Shown: positions 8,142 to 17,453, counted from the first letter of the stretch. The stretch is DNA of 64,000 nucleotides from Clostridia bacterium (GCA_017510825.1 JAFWMA010000002.1:1-64000), one strand, 5' to 3'. A program made the numbers and translations. The notes: generated by a model not told the origin, from the letters alone.

Positions 8142-8170
8142 TGCTTTTGGGGACACCTCCCAAAAGCACC
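8142..8170. repeat. GTGTCCCC-core palindromic repeat
   Basis: TGCTTTTGGG and CCCAAAAGCA arms around GGGGACACC; it ends 4 nt from the stop codon of the HD-domain gene. Confidence 0.75.
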
Positions 8171-8174
8171 AGTT

Positions 8175-9188
8175 TTATTTGTCTCGATTACGTAATGATG
8201 ATAAATCTTCTTTATAATGTTCAAAAAATTCAACTGATACACTTTCAAACTCTTGCTGTAGGTCATCTATACTTTGAGTTGCATTGGTAAGTTTAGGGGA
8301 AGTTTTGTGTCCCATTCTTACAAGAAACTCATTTAGTTTATTAATGAATTCTGATAAAAACAATGATCTGTTTGTTACATCAGGAGCTTTTCTCGTAGCT
8401 ATATCGTTAACTCTGTCTAGTGGAGAGACAATTCCCTTACCTGTTGCCATTAAATCAGATATATTAATTATATCATCATAAACACTATAATTATATGATT
8501 CTAAAAAATGTGTTACATCATCTTTAAAAATTTCAGATTCCCATTCAGGTTTTCCAAATTCATCTACACTAAATCCATCTTCCGCTTTATCACAACATGT
8601 ACACCTTCCAGAGTTGATAAATGAATGAGTTAGTGTAATAGGAGCTTCATTTATCCAATTTCCATCTTCGTCAGCAAGAATTTCAAATCCTAGAGTTACA
8701 TGTCTAAAATTATGAGACTTTTTCCTTCCTATGTCATGTAAAATACCTAATGTTTCTGCAGTTTCTCTTTTTTCTCCAATTAGTTCAGCAATGTTTCCAG
8801 CCAGCTCAGCTTCGAATAAAGAGTGACTGATCCAACTACTAGTATTAAATCTGCCATCAGGCGTAGTATGTGATCCAACATTCTTTCCTTGCTTAATACA
8901 TTTTTTTGCAGTAGAATAGATTAGTTCGCTAACTGTTTGGGGCAAGCGTTCAAAAAGTTTACCATTTCCTTGAATCACTTGATACCAATCTTGAGTTCCA
9001 TAAACATCACCTTCTTGTTTTAACATTTCACACAAGTTATCTAAATCTTCTTCTGGTAAACCTTTAACTATCAATAAAAAAGCTTCTGCCGGAGTATGCA
9101 ACTTTTGATAAACAGTTTGTTGCTGAGACTTTTCAGCAATTTGCTCTAATAATTCTTTATAATGATTGTTACTAAAATCTAATCTCAC
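8175..9188 (-). CDS. HD-domain phosphohydrolase-like protein
   Basis: A 337-residue soluble protein. The HD core is in the middle: His in WISHSLFEAELAG (about residue 121), His-Asp in LGILHDIGRKK (about 148-149), a downstream His in HSFINSGRC (about 181) and Asp in DIINISDLMATG (about 238). A CTCC cysteine pair at about 187-190 may bind metal. HD proteins hydrolyse nucleotides or cyclic nucleotides; no substrate can be assigned. The start is GTG, preceded by AAGGAG. A minus-strand promoter (TAGACA 9244-9249, TATAAT 9221-9226, 17 nt apart) lies upstream. Confidence 0.75.
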   Translation of the reverse strand: MRLDFSNNHYKELLEQIAEKSQQQTVYQKLHTPAEAFLLIVKGLPEEDLDNLCEMLKQEGDVYGTQDWYQVIQGNGKLFERLPQTVSELIYSTAKKCIKQGKNVGSHTTPDGRFNTSSWISHSLFEAELAGNIAELIGEKRETAETLGILHDIGRKKSHNFRHVTLGFEILADEDGNWINEAPITLTHSFINSGRCTCCDKAEDGFSVDEFGKPEWESEIFKDDVTHFLESYNYSVYDDIINISDLMATGKGIVSPLDRVNDIATRKAPDVTNRSLFLSEFINKLNEFLVRMGHKTSPKLTNATQSIDDLQQEFESVSVEFFEHYKEDLSSLRNRDK

Positions 9189-9220
9189 TTTTGAGTCTCC
9201 TTATTTTAAGATACATATAT

Positions 9221-9249
9221 ATTATACAACACTTTACATAATTTGTCTA
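9221..9249 (-). promoter_or_regulatory. Promoter of the HD-domain gene
   Basis: TAGACA (9244-9249) and TATAAT (9221-9226) on the minus strand, 17 nt apart. The spacer holds the motif TTTACATAATTTG seen near two other promoters. Confidence 0.6.
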
Positions 9250-9350
9250 TTATATATTAGTAAAGTAATTCTTTTAATAGAAGTTGAGTTGAAAAATTTT
9301 TTAAATGAGCTAAAAAATTAAGGAGTATCTAAAATCCTTTGCTAAAATAG

Positions 9351-9423
9351 TTGACTTTTTATAGAAAATAATGTAAAATAGTTATGTTAACAATGTTGTA
9401 TCTAAATTGGATAATTCAATTTA
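9351..9423 (+). promoter_or_regulatory. Promoter and operator-like dyad of the SBP-OmpA module
   Basis: TTGACT (9351-9356) and TAAAAT (9374-9379) with 17-nt spacing. Just downstream an inverted repeat TAAATTG-N7-CAATTTA (9403-9423) could bind a repressor. The untranslated leader to the first gene is about 140 nt. Confidence 0.6.
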
Positions 9424-9525
9424 GTAGCAATAAAGCGTTAAGAGTTAAATAGAAGGAGGTTAAATAGGGAAGTTAGGTTTTTAATCCATTAAGTAGTTTC
9501 TCACGAAAGAAAGTGGAAGGCAAAA

Positions 9526-11010
9526 ATGAGAAAGAAGATTACAGTCATATTGTCGCTAGTACTTGCAATGGGAATGGTTCTTATTGCAGGATGTGGCAAG
9601 GATAACAATCGGTCAACCGGAGAATCGTCTTCTAAGGTCGAAGATGTCGGTACTGTTAAGATTTCACTTGATGAGTGGATTGGATGGCAGTCTCTTCTCG
9701 ACGCAAACGGAGGACTTAAGACAGCACCAGACTCTATAAATGCCAAAAATGGTATCAGCGTAGAGTACAAGGTGATTAATGATGGTTCAGCTTCTTCATC
9801 AGCTCTCATTTCTGGGGAGCTTGATGGTGCGGGATATACAGTGAACCGTTATGCATTCCTTCAAGACAAGTTCGATTCTGCTGGTGTATCAGTAGTTATG
9901 CCATTCATCACTAATTTTTCAAATGGTGGTGATGGTATTATCGCAACACAAGACATTCATTCAGTAAGTGATCTAGTGGGAAAACGTGTAGGAGTGCCGA
10001 GGTATTCTGAAGCGCAGACCCTTGTGGAATGGTTGCTGAATAACAGTTCTCTTACTAGCGAAGAGCAGGCACAAATTCGCAAAGACATGGTGTTCTTTGA
10101 AACACCTGATGAAGCAGCTGAAGCATTTTTTGCTGGTAAGGTAGATGCAGCTGCTACATGGGAGCCCTACCTGACAGATGCTGCAACATCTACAGATTCA
10201 AGGGTGTTGTTTGACACTTCAATGTCCACTAATCTCATTCTCGACGGAATTGTATTCAACAAAGAGTTTGTTGATGAGCATGGTGAGTGGATAGAGCTGT
10301 GGATTTCAGGCGCACTTGAGGCAGCTCCTATGTACAAGAAGGAGTTTAACAATATTCGTCAGATGCCAATGTTTGAGCTGATGTCAGATGATGAAATCAT
10401 TGAAATGGCTGAAGGCGCTGATTTGGCGACATGCTCACAAAATGTGAAACTTCTTAGCGATTCGGCAGTTCAAATGTATGCTGATATGGCACAAGTTTGG
10501 ATTACAATCGGTGAGAGGGCATATCCTGAGAAGGCACAAGAGGCTTTTAATGACAAATTTGTAAGGAGTCTTCTTGAACAATATCCCGACGAAGGTAGTG
10601 GAGAAAAGGAGTTCAGTGACGACGAAAAGACAAAGATTTTGGAGTCGCCAGAAGCACTCCTGTCGTATCGTTCAGACATCAAGTTTGACTTGAACTCCTC
10701 GGTTATTAAAGATGAGTCCAAGGCTGAACTGGATAGTTTCGTTGAAGTTGCCAAGATTCTGGATGGAGTTTACATACAGATTGAAGGTAACACAGCTGTC
10801 CGAGCAGATGGAGTCACAGACGAGGAGATTATCGCTTTTTCAAAGGACCGTGCACAAGCTGTAGCGGACTACTTCATTGAAAGTGGAATTGATGCCGAAA
10901 GGTTCATTATCGTTGGCAATGGAGATAGTAATTATCTCGATCCTGAGAATCCGGCTAGCCCGGTGAATCGAAGGACAGAGATCTACTTCAAGCCAAAAGC
11001 TGGCTTCTAA
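9526..11010 (+). CDS. Lipoprotein: NitT/TauT-type substrate-binding domain fused to OmpA domain
   Basis: A 494-residue protein. Residues 1-22 are a lipoprotein signal with lipobox LIAGC. Residues about 45-360 form a periplasmic-binding-like domain of the SsuA/NMT1 type (SLDEWIGWQ, VGVPRYSEAQTLVEWLL, AATWEPYL). Residues about 385-490 are OmpA-like: IKFDLNSSVI, the GNTAVR region, a helix with Asp-Arg, and NRRTEIYF, the usual peptidoglycan-binding motif. The fusion would tether a ligand-binding lipoprotein to peptidoglycan. The gene leads an ABC transporter operon; a paralog lies at 13212. The base composition is richer in G+C than the surroundings. The ligand is unknown; WEPYL is typical of nitrate/sulfonate/taurine/amine binders. 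Confidence 0.85.
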   Translation: MRKKITVILSLVLAMGMVLIAGCGKDNNRSTGESSSKVEDVGTVKISLDEWIGWQSLLDANGGLKTAPDSINAKNGISVEYKVINDGSASSSALISGELDGAGYTVNRYAFLQDKFDSAGVSVVMPFITNFSNGGDGIIATQDIHSVSDLVGKRVGVPRYSEAQTLVEWLLNNSSLTSEEQAQIRKDMVFFETPDEAAEAFFAGKVDAAATWEPYLTDAATSTDSRVLFDTSMSTNLILDGIVFNKEFVDEHGEWIELWISGALEAAPMYKKEFNNIRQMPMFELMSDDEIIEMAEGADLATCSQNVKLLSDSAVQMYADMAQVWITIGERAYPEKAQEAFNDKFVRSLLEQYPDEGSGEKEFSDDEKTKILESPEALLSYRSDIKFDLNSSVIKDESKAELDSFVEVAKILDGVYIQIEGNTAVRADGVTDEEIIAFSKDRAQAVADYFIESGIDAERFIIVGNGDSNYLDPENPASPVNRRTEIYFKPKAGF

Positions 11011-11039
11011 GTTTTAAACAGTTTCTATAACTCTTAAGC

Positions 11040-11071
11040 ATATGGGTTGGTCAGCTTTGACCAACCCATAT
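11040..11071 (+). promoter_or_regulatory. Perfect 14-bp intercistronic hairpin
   Basis: ATATGGGTTGGTCA pairs perfectly with TGACCAACCCATAT around GCTT. No run of T follows, so it is more likely an mRNA-stabilising or partial-attenuation hairpin. It could keep binding-protein mRNA more abundant than permease mRNA. Confidence 0.7.
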
Positions 11072-11092
11072 CTGTAAAAAGGGAGTTTTTAG

Positions 11093-11851
11093 GTGGCAAA
11101 AATGAGAGCATTTAAGAAGATTGTATGGATACTTGTAATCGTATTAATATGGCATACAATAAGCCGGATTGTTAACAAGGCTTTGTTTGTTCCTAGCCCA
11201 GAATCAACATTTAAAGTAATTATTGATATGCTGAAAACAGGAGCTTTCTGGAAGCACCTTGGAGCTAGTTTTGGAAGAGTTACACTTGGGGTTGCTATTG
11301 CAACTTTGATTTCAACGCCACTTGGATTATTGATTGCATGGAATTCAAGAGTTAATGAGCTCTTGCTACCTATTGTTAATTCCATGCGTTTCATCCCAGT
11401 AACATGTTTTTCACCATTGCTGATTTTGATGTTCGGAATTGATGAGGAGATGAAAATTATCTTTCTAGTGATAGCTGGATTCTTTGCATTTTTTCCCGGA
11501 GTAATTCAGATAGCATCAGATCCTCAAGAAGAATTAAAAGAAACCGCATATACAATGGGCTTTTCATATCCAAGAATGCTTTGGCATTGTATGATTCCCA
11601 TGATTTTACCGACACTAATTCAATCTACAATAACATTGTACGGCGTTGGCTGGACTTATGTTATTCTGGCTGAACTTAACAATACTCAATATGGATTGGG
11701 TCATTTGATGTATATTGGAAGCGCAAGAGGGCATACAGATATGGTATTTGCAGCAATTGTTATTATTGTAGCAGTTAGCTACTTTTTTGATAAAATTGCT
11801 AACTATATATTGATTAAAGCATTTCCATGGAGGTTTCAACAAGATGAATGA
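11093..11851 (+). CDS. ABC transporter permease (SsuC/TauC-like)
   Basis: A 252-residue membrane protein with about six TM helices. The binding-protein-dependent permease signature is around residues 145-175 (EELKETAYTMGFSYPRMLWHCMIPMILP), where the coupling helix contacts the ATPase. It sits between the SBP-OmpA lipoprotein and the ATPase, so it should form the channel of that importer. The start is GTG at 11093, 7 nt after GGGAG; ATG at 11102 is an alternative. Its end overlaps the ATPase start by 8 nt. Confidence 0.88.
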   Translation: MAKMRAFKKIVWILVIVLIWHTISRIVNKALFVPSPESTFKVIIDMLKTGAFWKHLGASFGRVTLGVAIATLISTPLGLLIAWNSRVNELLLPIVNSMRFIPVTCFSPLLILMFGIDEEMKIIFLVIAGFFAFFPGVIQIASDPQEELKETAYTMGFSYPRMLWHCMIPMILPTLIQSTITLYGVGWTYVILAELNNTQYGLGHLMYIGSARGHTDMVFAAIVIIVAVSYFFDKIANYILIKAFPWRFQQDE

Positions 11852-12518
11852 ATTAAGATTTGAAGATTTTCGGAAAGCCTATGGAGATAATGTTATTTTT
11901 GATAATTTCAATTATACATTTCAACAAGGAATATACGCTTTTATGGGGGAGTCTGGAGTTGGCAAGAGCACACTGATGAGGTGCATTGCTGGACTTGAGA
12001 AATATACTGGAAAGATCTATCTTAACGGTAACGAACTTAAAGGCACTACACCAAAAGTGCATATGGTGCATCAACACTATTATTCATTTCCTTGGCTTAA
12101 TCTTGAAGACAATGTACTAATGGTTTTTGTTGGGCATAAAGAGAGGATTACAGAGAAAGATCGTGAAGAAGCTCGGGAGTTTCTAACAAGGTTTGGTCTT
12201 GGAAATCATCTTTCCAAAATTCCTAGTCAGATTTCTGGCGGAATGGATCAAAGACTATCTTTGTGTTCAGCATTTATTAATCCTTGGAGCAATGTAGTAT
12301 TGTATGATGAACCTTCCTCTGGTCTAGATGAAGGTAATGCAAGAATTCTGGCTGAACTCATTGCTGAGCATCAGCAGAGATATGGAACTATAGAAATCAT
12401 CATTACCCATGATGAAAGGCTTCGTAAACTATTAAATCCTACAGTAATCGAGTTTACAGAGGAATTCAAAACAGGAAGAAAGCTACTAGAAGAGAGCGAA
12501 GATGCTAACCTTAGTTGA
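11844..12518 (+). CDS. ABC transporter ATP-binding protein
   Basis: A 224-residue nucleotide-binding subunit: Walker A GESGVGKST (about residues 35-43), Q-loop near VHQHYYSF, signature SGGMDQRLSL in place of the usual SGGQ, Walker B VVLYDEPSSGLD, and a switch His in ITHDERL. SGGM for SGGQ is a small departure. It overlaps the permease by 8 nt and the next gene by 17 nt, a tight operon. Confidence 0.88.
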   Translation: MNELRFEDFRKAYGDNVIFDNFNYTFQQGIYAFMGESGVGKSTLMRCIAGLEKYTGKIYLNGNELKGTTPKVHMVHQHYYSFPWLNLEDNVLMVFVGHKERITEKDREEAREFLTRFGLGNHLSKIPSQISGGMDQRLSLCSAFINPWSNVVLYDEPSSGLDEGNARILAELIAEHQQRYGTIEIIITHDERLRKLLNPTVIEFTEEFKTGRKLLEESEDANLS

Positions 12519-13179
12519 TGTAATAATTGTAGTTTCAATTATTTCTCTCTTTTATCTTATGAGCTTGACTGGAATTGTGCCAATTGCAGTATGTATTGGT
12601 GCGGGTGTAGTACTGCACTTTACTGCTGGAGGTATCATTCGGATAATTGAGAAAAGGGGGAAGGAAATCAAGCTAATAGAGAAGCAGGAAAATCGGATTC
12701 AGTTCATTGTTCAGGAATTTTCAAGCATTTCAATTGGATCTAGTCTAATTGAAAACTTCGTTGATAGTCTGAAAGACTTTGTAAGAAAGAAAAAAGTATT
12801 GTTGGAAATTTCTAACGATGCTTTTGTCAGAAATGAAGTTTTTAGTGCTGAAGATTACCTTGTAAGATTATCTGAGAGATTGGAGAGAAAACTCAAAATT
12901 CTTGAAGCATTAGACCGATATGATGATGCATATGATGCTATAATCAGTGATATCAAAGAAATCGTTTCAACAACTGATGAATTTGTTACAGAGTTTGGAA
13001 ATCTACTTGTAGAAGTGGGCAGAAGCAATGACGATGATGATGATGATGAAAGGAGACAGCAACTTTCCAAATCAACTGATAGGCTGAGAGACATCAGGGA
13101 ACAGAGCAAGAAGTTACTTGAAGAAGATCCAGATGATGGCTTGTTTGTTGTTTCATCTGGAAGTCAAATAAGAATATAA
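12502..13179 (+). CDS. Two-TM coiled-coil protein, XpaC-like
   Basis: A 225-residue protein. Two hydrophobic helices (residues 4-25 and 29-46) form a hairpin anchor, followed by about 150 residues of charged helices with coiled-coil character and an acidic stretch of six Asp at about 175. The layout resembles XpaC, which in Firmicutes often neighbours TelA-family genes; a TelA-like gene lies at 16619 in this module. Assignment rests on layout and context, not on a clear motif. It overlaps the ATPase gene by 17 nt. Confidence 0.5.
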   Translation: MLTLVDVIIVVSIISLFYLMSLTGIVPIAVCIGAGVVLHFTAGGIIRIIEKRGKEIKLIEKQENRIQFIVQEFSSISIGSSLIENFVDSLKDFVRKKKVLLEISNDAFVRNEVFSAEDYLVRLSERLERKLKILEALDRYDDAYDAIISDIKEIVSTTDEFVTEFGNLLVEVGRSNDDDDDDERRQQLSKSTDRLRDIREQSKKLLEEDPDDGLFVVSSGSQIRI

Positions 13180-13211
13180 AGGTCTTTTCAGAAAGATAGG
13201 AGTAATCTAAA

Positions 13212-14699
13212 ATGAAAGCGAAAAGACTTTTACCAGCAGTACTTATGGTCTTGATTCTGGCAATTGTATTGACAGGCATTTCAGTTATCAATAAGAAGCG
13301 AAATGTAGGCAAGGGAGAACAATACCAGAATCCAAACGTTGAGGTTGTGAAGATTACCTTGGATGAATGGATTGGTTGGAAATCCTTACTAGATGCCAAT
13401 GGAGGATTGAGAACGACAAGTGACAGCATTAATGCCAAAAATGGCATTATAGTTGAATACATTGTCGAAAACGATGCTGAAAAGTCATCAGATATGCTTA
13501 TTTCTGGTGATATCAAGGGAGCAGGCTATACGATTAACAGGTTTGCATTCTTACAGAACAAGTTTGATGAGAATGGGACATCAGTTATTATGCCGTTTAT
13601 CACTAACTATTCTAATGGTGGTGATGGTATTATTTCAACGTATGACATTAAGTCAGTTGAAGACTTGGTAGGCAAAAAGATTGCTGTGCCCAAATATTCT
13701 GAAGCACAGACCCTTGTGGAATGGCTTTTGAGTAACTCATCACTTACAGATGAGCAAGTAAAGGAAATTCACAGAAATATGGTATTCTTTGAAACAGCTG
13801 ATGAAACAGCTCAAGCTTTTTTCGCTGGAGAAGTTGACGCAGCAGCTACATGGGAACCATATCTGTCTCAAGCAGCAAGTTCAATGGAGTCTCGAATCCT
13901 TTTCGATACATCGATGGCTACCAACCTTATTATGGATGGTGTCGTATTCGAAAAGGGGTTCCTTGATACTCATGAAGAGTGGGTTGAAAAATGGGTCTCC
14001 GGAGTATTAGATGCTAGAAATCTATATCAGACAAATCTATCGACTATTAGGCAGATGGAGTCTTTTAAGCTTATGAGCGATGAGGAAATCATTGAGATGA
14101 CATCTTATGCATCACTCGCAACATTTGCTGACAATATGTCTATTCTTGAAAACACGGGTAAAACTGTGTACAAAGAAATGGCAGAAGTATGGGTTGTAAT
14201 TGGTGAAAAAGCTTACCCAGAAAAAGCTCCAGAAGTGTTTTCAGCAGATTATATAAGTGGGATTGCAGATAAATATCCAGCTGACGATTACACGACATTT
14301 GCTTTTTCAGCGTCAGGTAGAAGTGCTGCTGAAAATATAGCAAACAATTCAGCTCTTTTGAAAGTTACCCTAAACATCGAGTTTGAAGCAGATTCGGCTC
14401 AAATAAAAAGTGAGTCGTATGACGATTTAAGAGAATTTGCTGAAGTTGCAAATATTCTTAATGGTACTTACATTCAGATTGAAGGAAACACAGCTAAAGT
14501 AGAAGGAAACGATGGAGTAGAATTTTCTAAAAAGAGAGCGCTCTCTGTAGCTAAATTCTTAAATAGGTTGGGTGTCAGTAGTGATCGATTTATTATTGTC
14601 GGTAACGGTGACAAAAAACCGATTGCAGACAACTCAACTGAAGAAGGTAGACAGCAGAATCGTAGGACAGAAGTCTTTTTCAAAGTGGAAGGATACTAA
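13212..14699 (+). CDS. Second SBP-OmpA fusion protein, TM-anchored
   Basis: A 495-residue paralog of the 9526 product, closely similar through the whole binding domain (LDEWIGWKSLLDANGG, SEAQTLVEWLLSNSSLT, AATWEPYLSQAAS) and the OmpA domain (LNIEFEADSAQI, QIEGNTAK, NRRTEVFFK). The N-terminus differs: a hydrophobic helix (residues 5-26) without a lipobox Cys, so it is probably anchored by a TM helix. Two binding proteins with one permease suggest alternative ligand specificity, or a sensor plus a feeder (inference). Confidence 0.85.
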   Translation: MKAKRLLPAVLMVLILAIVLTGISVINKKRNVGKGEQYQNPNVEVVKITLDEWIGWKSLLDANGGLRTTSDSINAKNGIIVEYIVENDAEKSSDMLISGDIKGAGYTINRFAFLQNKFDENGTSVIMPFITNYSNGGDGIISTYDIKSVEDLVGKKIAVPKYSEAQTLVEWLLSNSSLTDEQVKEIHRNMVFFETADETAQAFFAGEVDAAATWEPYLSQAASSMESRILFDTSMATNLIMDGVVFEKGFLDTHEEWVEKWVSGVLDARNLYQTNLSTIRQMESFKLMSDEEIIEMTSYASLATFADNMSILENTGKTVYKEMAEVWVVIGEKAYPEKAPEVFSADYISGIADKYPADDYTTFAFSASGRSAAENIANNSALLKVTLNIEFEADSAQIKSESYDDLREFAEVANILNGTYIQIEGNTAKVEGNDGVEFSKKRALSVAKFLNRLGVSSDRFIIVGNGDKKPIADNSTEEGRQQNRRTEVFFKVEGY

Positions 14700-14729
14700 T
14701 CATGTAAATACATTTACCTGCACTTAATG

Positions 14730-14776
14730 TTAACAACATATGCTATCCAGTTTTTTTACAGGATAGCACATGTTAA
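14730..14776 (+). promoter_or_regulatory. Intercistronic hairpin
   Basis: TTAACA...TGCTATCC pairs with GGATAGCA...TGTTAA around a T-rich loop. The T-run is in the loop, so this is probably RNA processing or stability rather than termination. Confidence 0.5.
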
Positions 14777-14821
14777 AAGTTTCTATTAACAATATACTCA
14801 CATTCAATATGGAGGAAAGAA

Positions 14822-16549
14822 ATGAAACGGAAGAACAGCTTGCTAATCATCCTTACTGTGCTAGTAGCAACATTGTTTGCTACTGGTTGCGGACCGGTTG
14901 ATGCTCCGGATTTTGGAGAATCTATTACCGAATCCAATAAGGATGAGATTCTTAATGAGCTTGAAATTAGCTTTGAAGAAGTAGAACCGGTGGAGGGAGA
15001 AATCCCTGATAATCTAGTTAATGAAGTTAATCAAGGCAATGATAATGATAATGATGCTGAAGTTCCAGTTTATGAAATGCCAGATATTACAGCATATGAC
15101 TTTGATGTAACTGGAACCGGAGATGTCAATGCCGAAATATTTTTGCCGGTAGATGACAATAGTGGTATCAGAGAAGTTGTAAATTATGCAGCAAATAGGT
15201 TCAATGAAAGAAAGGAAAAAAATTCAAACGGTGAGACAATTTCGGTATCAATCAGGTGCCTAGAGTCTTCACTTGCTGAAGATTTTATCAGGACTAAAAC
15301 ATATGAACCAGATGGATATATTGCAGATAACGAACTACTCGGTTATTATATGGAAGCAAACGGCATCAATCTTGATAAAGTTGCTTCTAAGACCGTGGGA
15401 AATGTAATCGGCATTGCAATCAAAAATGAAGCATACGAATCACTCAAATCAAAGAACGACAGTATTGACGTTACAACAATTGTTCAAGCTAACATTGATG
15501 GAGATTTGTCTATTGGATATACTAATCCATTGACGAGCCCAATTGGACTGAATTTTGTGGTGTCAATGCTTGCAACTTTTGATGCAAGTAACCCAAACAG
15601 CATGGAAGCATCAACAGACTTTTCCGAATTCCAGAACTCAGTAAATAGTGTAAGCTATTCAACAAATCAGATGATTAAGGCTGTCAATTCTGGAATGGTT
15701 AATTCTTTTGTAATTGATTATCAGAGCTTTTTGACAAACGAGGAACTGAAAAATAGTTTTGTTTTTATTCCTTTTGGAGTGAGACATGACTATCCGTTGT
15801 ACAGAATGGCAACTACAGATAAAAGCGAAGTACTAGAGGCTTTTGCTGACAGCTGTTATTCTGAAGAAGTCCAGAACTATGCAAAGCGGTGCAACTTCTT
15901 TGGATATGAAGAATACGTTAGCAATGTAGATCCTTCTAGATATCCTGCAGGTACCCTAAATGAGATTTTGAATTTCTGGAAGGAAAACAAGGCAGGACAG
16001 AAGCGAATCACTTGTGTTTTTGTAGCAGATTTCTCAGGAAGTATGAGTGGCGATAAAATTGAAAGCCTGAAAGACTCCATGAGAAATGCGGCGCAGTATA
16101 TCAACAATGACTCATATATTGGAGTGATTGGATACGACCACATTGTATATGAATTTTGCCCCATTGGACAATTCGACAATCAGCAGATGAAGTATTATTT
16201 CGGAGCGATTGAAAGCTTTGATGAATACGGTGGAGGTGGAACTGCAACTAATGATGCACTAATAGCTGCAATCAGAAAGATACGATACGAGGAACTGCAT
16301 TGCACAGACAGTATTAAACCCATCATTATTCTTCTTTCAGATGGAAAAACAGAGTCTGGATATACTCTAAGGTCCCTAGAAAATGTCATTCATGCATTTC
16401 CATATCCGATTTATACAATAGGTTATGGAGGAAATGCTGATAAAGATGAGCTAAGAAGAATCGCTGGCATCAATGGTGGAATATTCATTGACTCATCAGA
16501 AGATGATATCTCCTACATCCTAAAGAACATCTTTAACGCTGAGATGTAA
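14822..16549 (+). CDS. VWA-domain lipoprotein with substrate-binding-like N-terminal domain
   Basis: A 575-residue protein. Lipoprotein signal with lipobox FATGC (Cys23), then an acidic linker (residues 30-95). Residues about 105-370 resemble an extracellular solute-binding (SBP_bac_11) domain. Residues about 395-570 are a von Willebrand A domain with a full MIDAS: DFSGSMS (about 402), Thr in GGGTATND, and Asp in LLSDGKTESG. It would sit outside the membrane and bind a partner through a metal ion. Its place at the end of the SBP-OmpA operon suggests it reads out or assembles with those proteins (inference). Confidence 0.8.
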   Translation: MKRKNSLLIILTVLVATLFATGCGPVDAPDFGESITESNKDEILNELEISFEEVEPVEGEIPDNLVNEVNQGNDNDNDAEVPVYEMPDITAYDFDVTGTGDVNAEIFLPVDDNSGIREVVNYAANRFNERKEKNSNGETISVSIRCLESSLAEDFIRTKTYEPDGYIADNELLGYYMEANGINLDKVASKTVGNVIGIAIKNEAYESLKSKNDSIDVTTIVQANIDGDLSIGYTNPLTSPIGLNFVVSMLATFDASNPNSMEASTDFSEFQNSVNSVSYSTNQMIKAVNSGMVNSFVIDYQSFLTNEELKNSFVFIPFGVRHDYPLYRMATTDKSEVLEAFADSCYSEEVQNYAKRCNFFGYEEYVSNVDPSRYPAGTLNEILNFWKENKAGQKRITCVFVADFSGSMSGDKIESLKDSMRNAAQYINNDSYIGVIGYDHIVYEFCPIGQFDNQQMKYYFGAIESFDEYGGGGTATNDALIAAIRKIRYEELHCTDSIKPIIILLSDGKTESGYTLRSLENVIHAFPYPIYTIGYGGNADKDELRRIAGINGGIFIDSSEDDISYILKNIFNAEM

Positions 16550-16581
16550 ATACTGTTTAACTAAACAGTAATAAATAAAAG

Positions 16582-16612
16582 AGTGGCACCCGTCATTATG
16601 ACGGGTGCCACT
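16582..16612. terminator. Perfect bidirectional terminator
   Basis: AGTGGCACCCGTCAT pairs perfectly with ATGACGGGTGCCACT between the convergent VWA and TelA-like genes; T-rich sequence follows on the plus strand. Confidence 0.85.
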
Positions 16613-16618
16613 TGGCTT

Positions 16619-17377
16619 TTAATAAGAAAGAGCATTTTCATTTTCAAATGCTGGAATTGTTGCACCAATGACCGAAGAAATTGTTTCGATGGTCAATTGA
16701 TTGTTTTGTATTTGTATTTGCAGACTAGCTAATAGTTGCATACAAATTGTTCTGGTGTATTCTAATGATGTTAGTTTTTCTTCAAATACTTTCATACACC
16801 TTATAACAAATGCTTCAATTTCAGCGTTTTTAATACGAGACCTGTCTCCATTTCTGTATAAAGCCAAAAGAGCATCTACCTGTTTTAATTTGATTCTTCC
16901 TGCCAATAGATACATTGTAATCCAGTACTCACATTTTCGAACAGAAACTATCAAACTATTAAAGGCTTCAAGGTTAGTTTCTAACAACAGTTTATTATTG
17001 CGTAGTTTTGACCTGCAACCCCTAATAGTATTCATAGTTTGTATAAATCTTATTTGAACGAGATCGAGATTTGATGTCTTTATCTGATAATCGTGAAAAT
17101 CACTAATAGCAGATAATATCATATCGATGAGTTCTTGAGTGTCCGTTATGTCCTTGTTATCATTAATAACATCAGTTCCTTTGCTAGACAGAGCAGCAAA
17201 ACGACGTTGATAAAGAGAACCATACTCGTTTACTAAAGTAGAATCTGTAATAATAATTTGATTAACAAAGCTTATCAGCCGGGAGTATTCTTTGTCAGAT
17301 AGAGGAGATATGCTCATTTCAGAAATGAGCAACTCGATTTCTGCACGAGATACTAGTTGATGATCACTGTTACTCAT
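16619..17377 (-). CDS. TelA-family (toxic anion resistance) protein
   Basis: About 252 residues, nearly all helical. The C-terminal part, TSLEYTRTICMQLLASLQIQIQNN followed by an ATIPAF segment, matches the conserved end of TelA, where TRxxSxQxAPQIRxIQNN and TIPLWK are typical. TelA proteins are cytoplasmic or membrane-associated and linked to tellurite or membrane-stress resistance; their biochemistry is poorly known. It is shorter than typical TelA (over 350 residues). ATG 17377 is chosen because GGAGG lies 8 nt upstream. It lies opposite the SBP-OmpA operon and shares its terminator; TelA with XpaC- and VWA-type genes is a recurring association. Confidence 0.6.
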   Translation of the reverse strand: MSNSDHQLVSRAEIELLISEMSISPLSDKEYSRLISFVNQIIITDSTLVNEYGSLYQRRFAALSSKGTDVINDNKDITDTQELIDMILSAISDFHDYQIKTSNLDLVQIRFIQTMNTIRGCRSKLRNNKLLLETNLEAFNSLIVSVRKCEYWITMYLLAGRIKLKQVDALLALYRNGDRSRIKNAEIEAFVIRCMKVFEEKLTSLEYTRTICMQLLASLQIQIQNNQLTIETISSVIGATIPAFENENALSY

Positions 17378-17453
17378 TACCTTATCCTCCACATATAAGT
17401 TTACATAAACTATTAATTATGATATCATACATTTTTTATAAAGTCAAATAAAG

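Noticed and set aside
12855..13109. Long antisense frames within the XpaC-like, rpoB and SBP genes
   Set aside because: They mirror the codon bias of the sense genes (Ser/Leu-rich low-complexity products) and lack ribosome binding sites.
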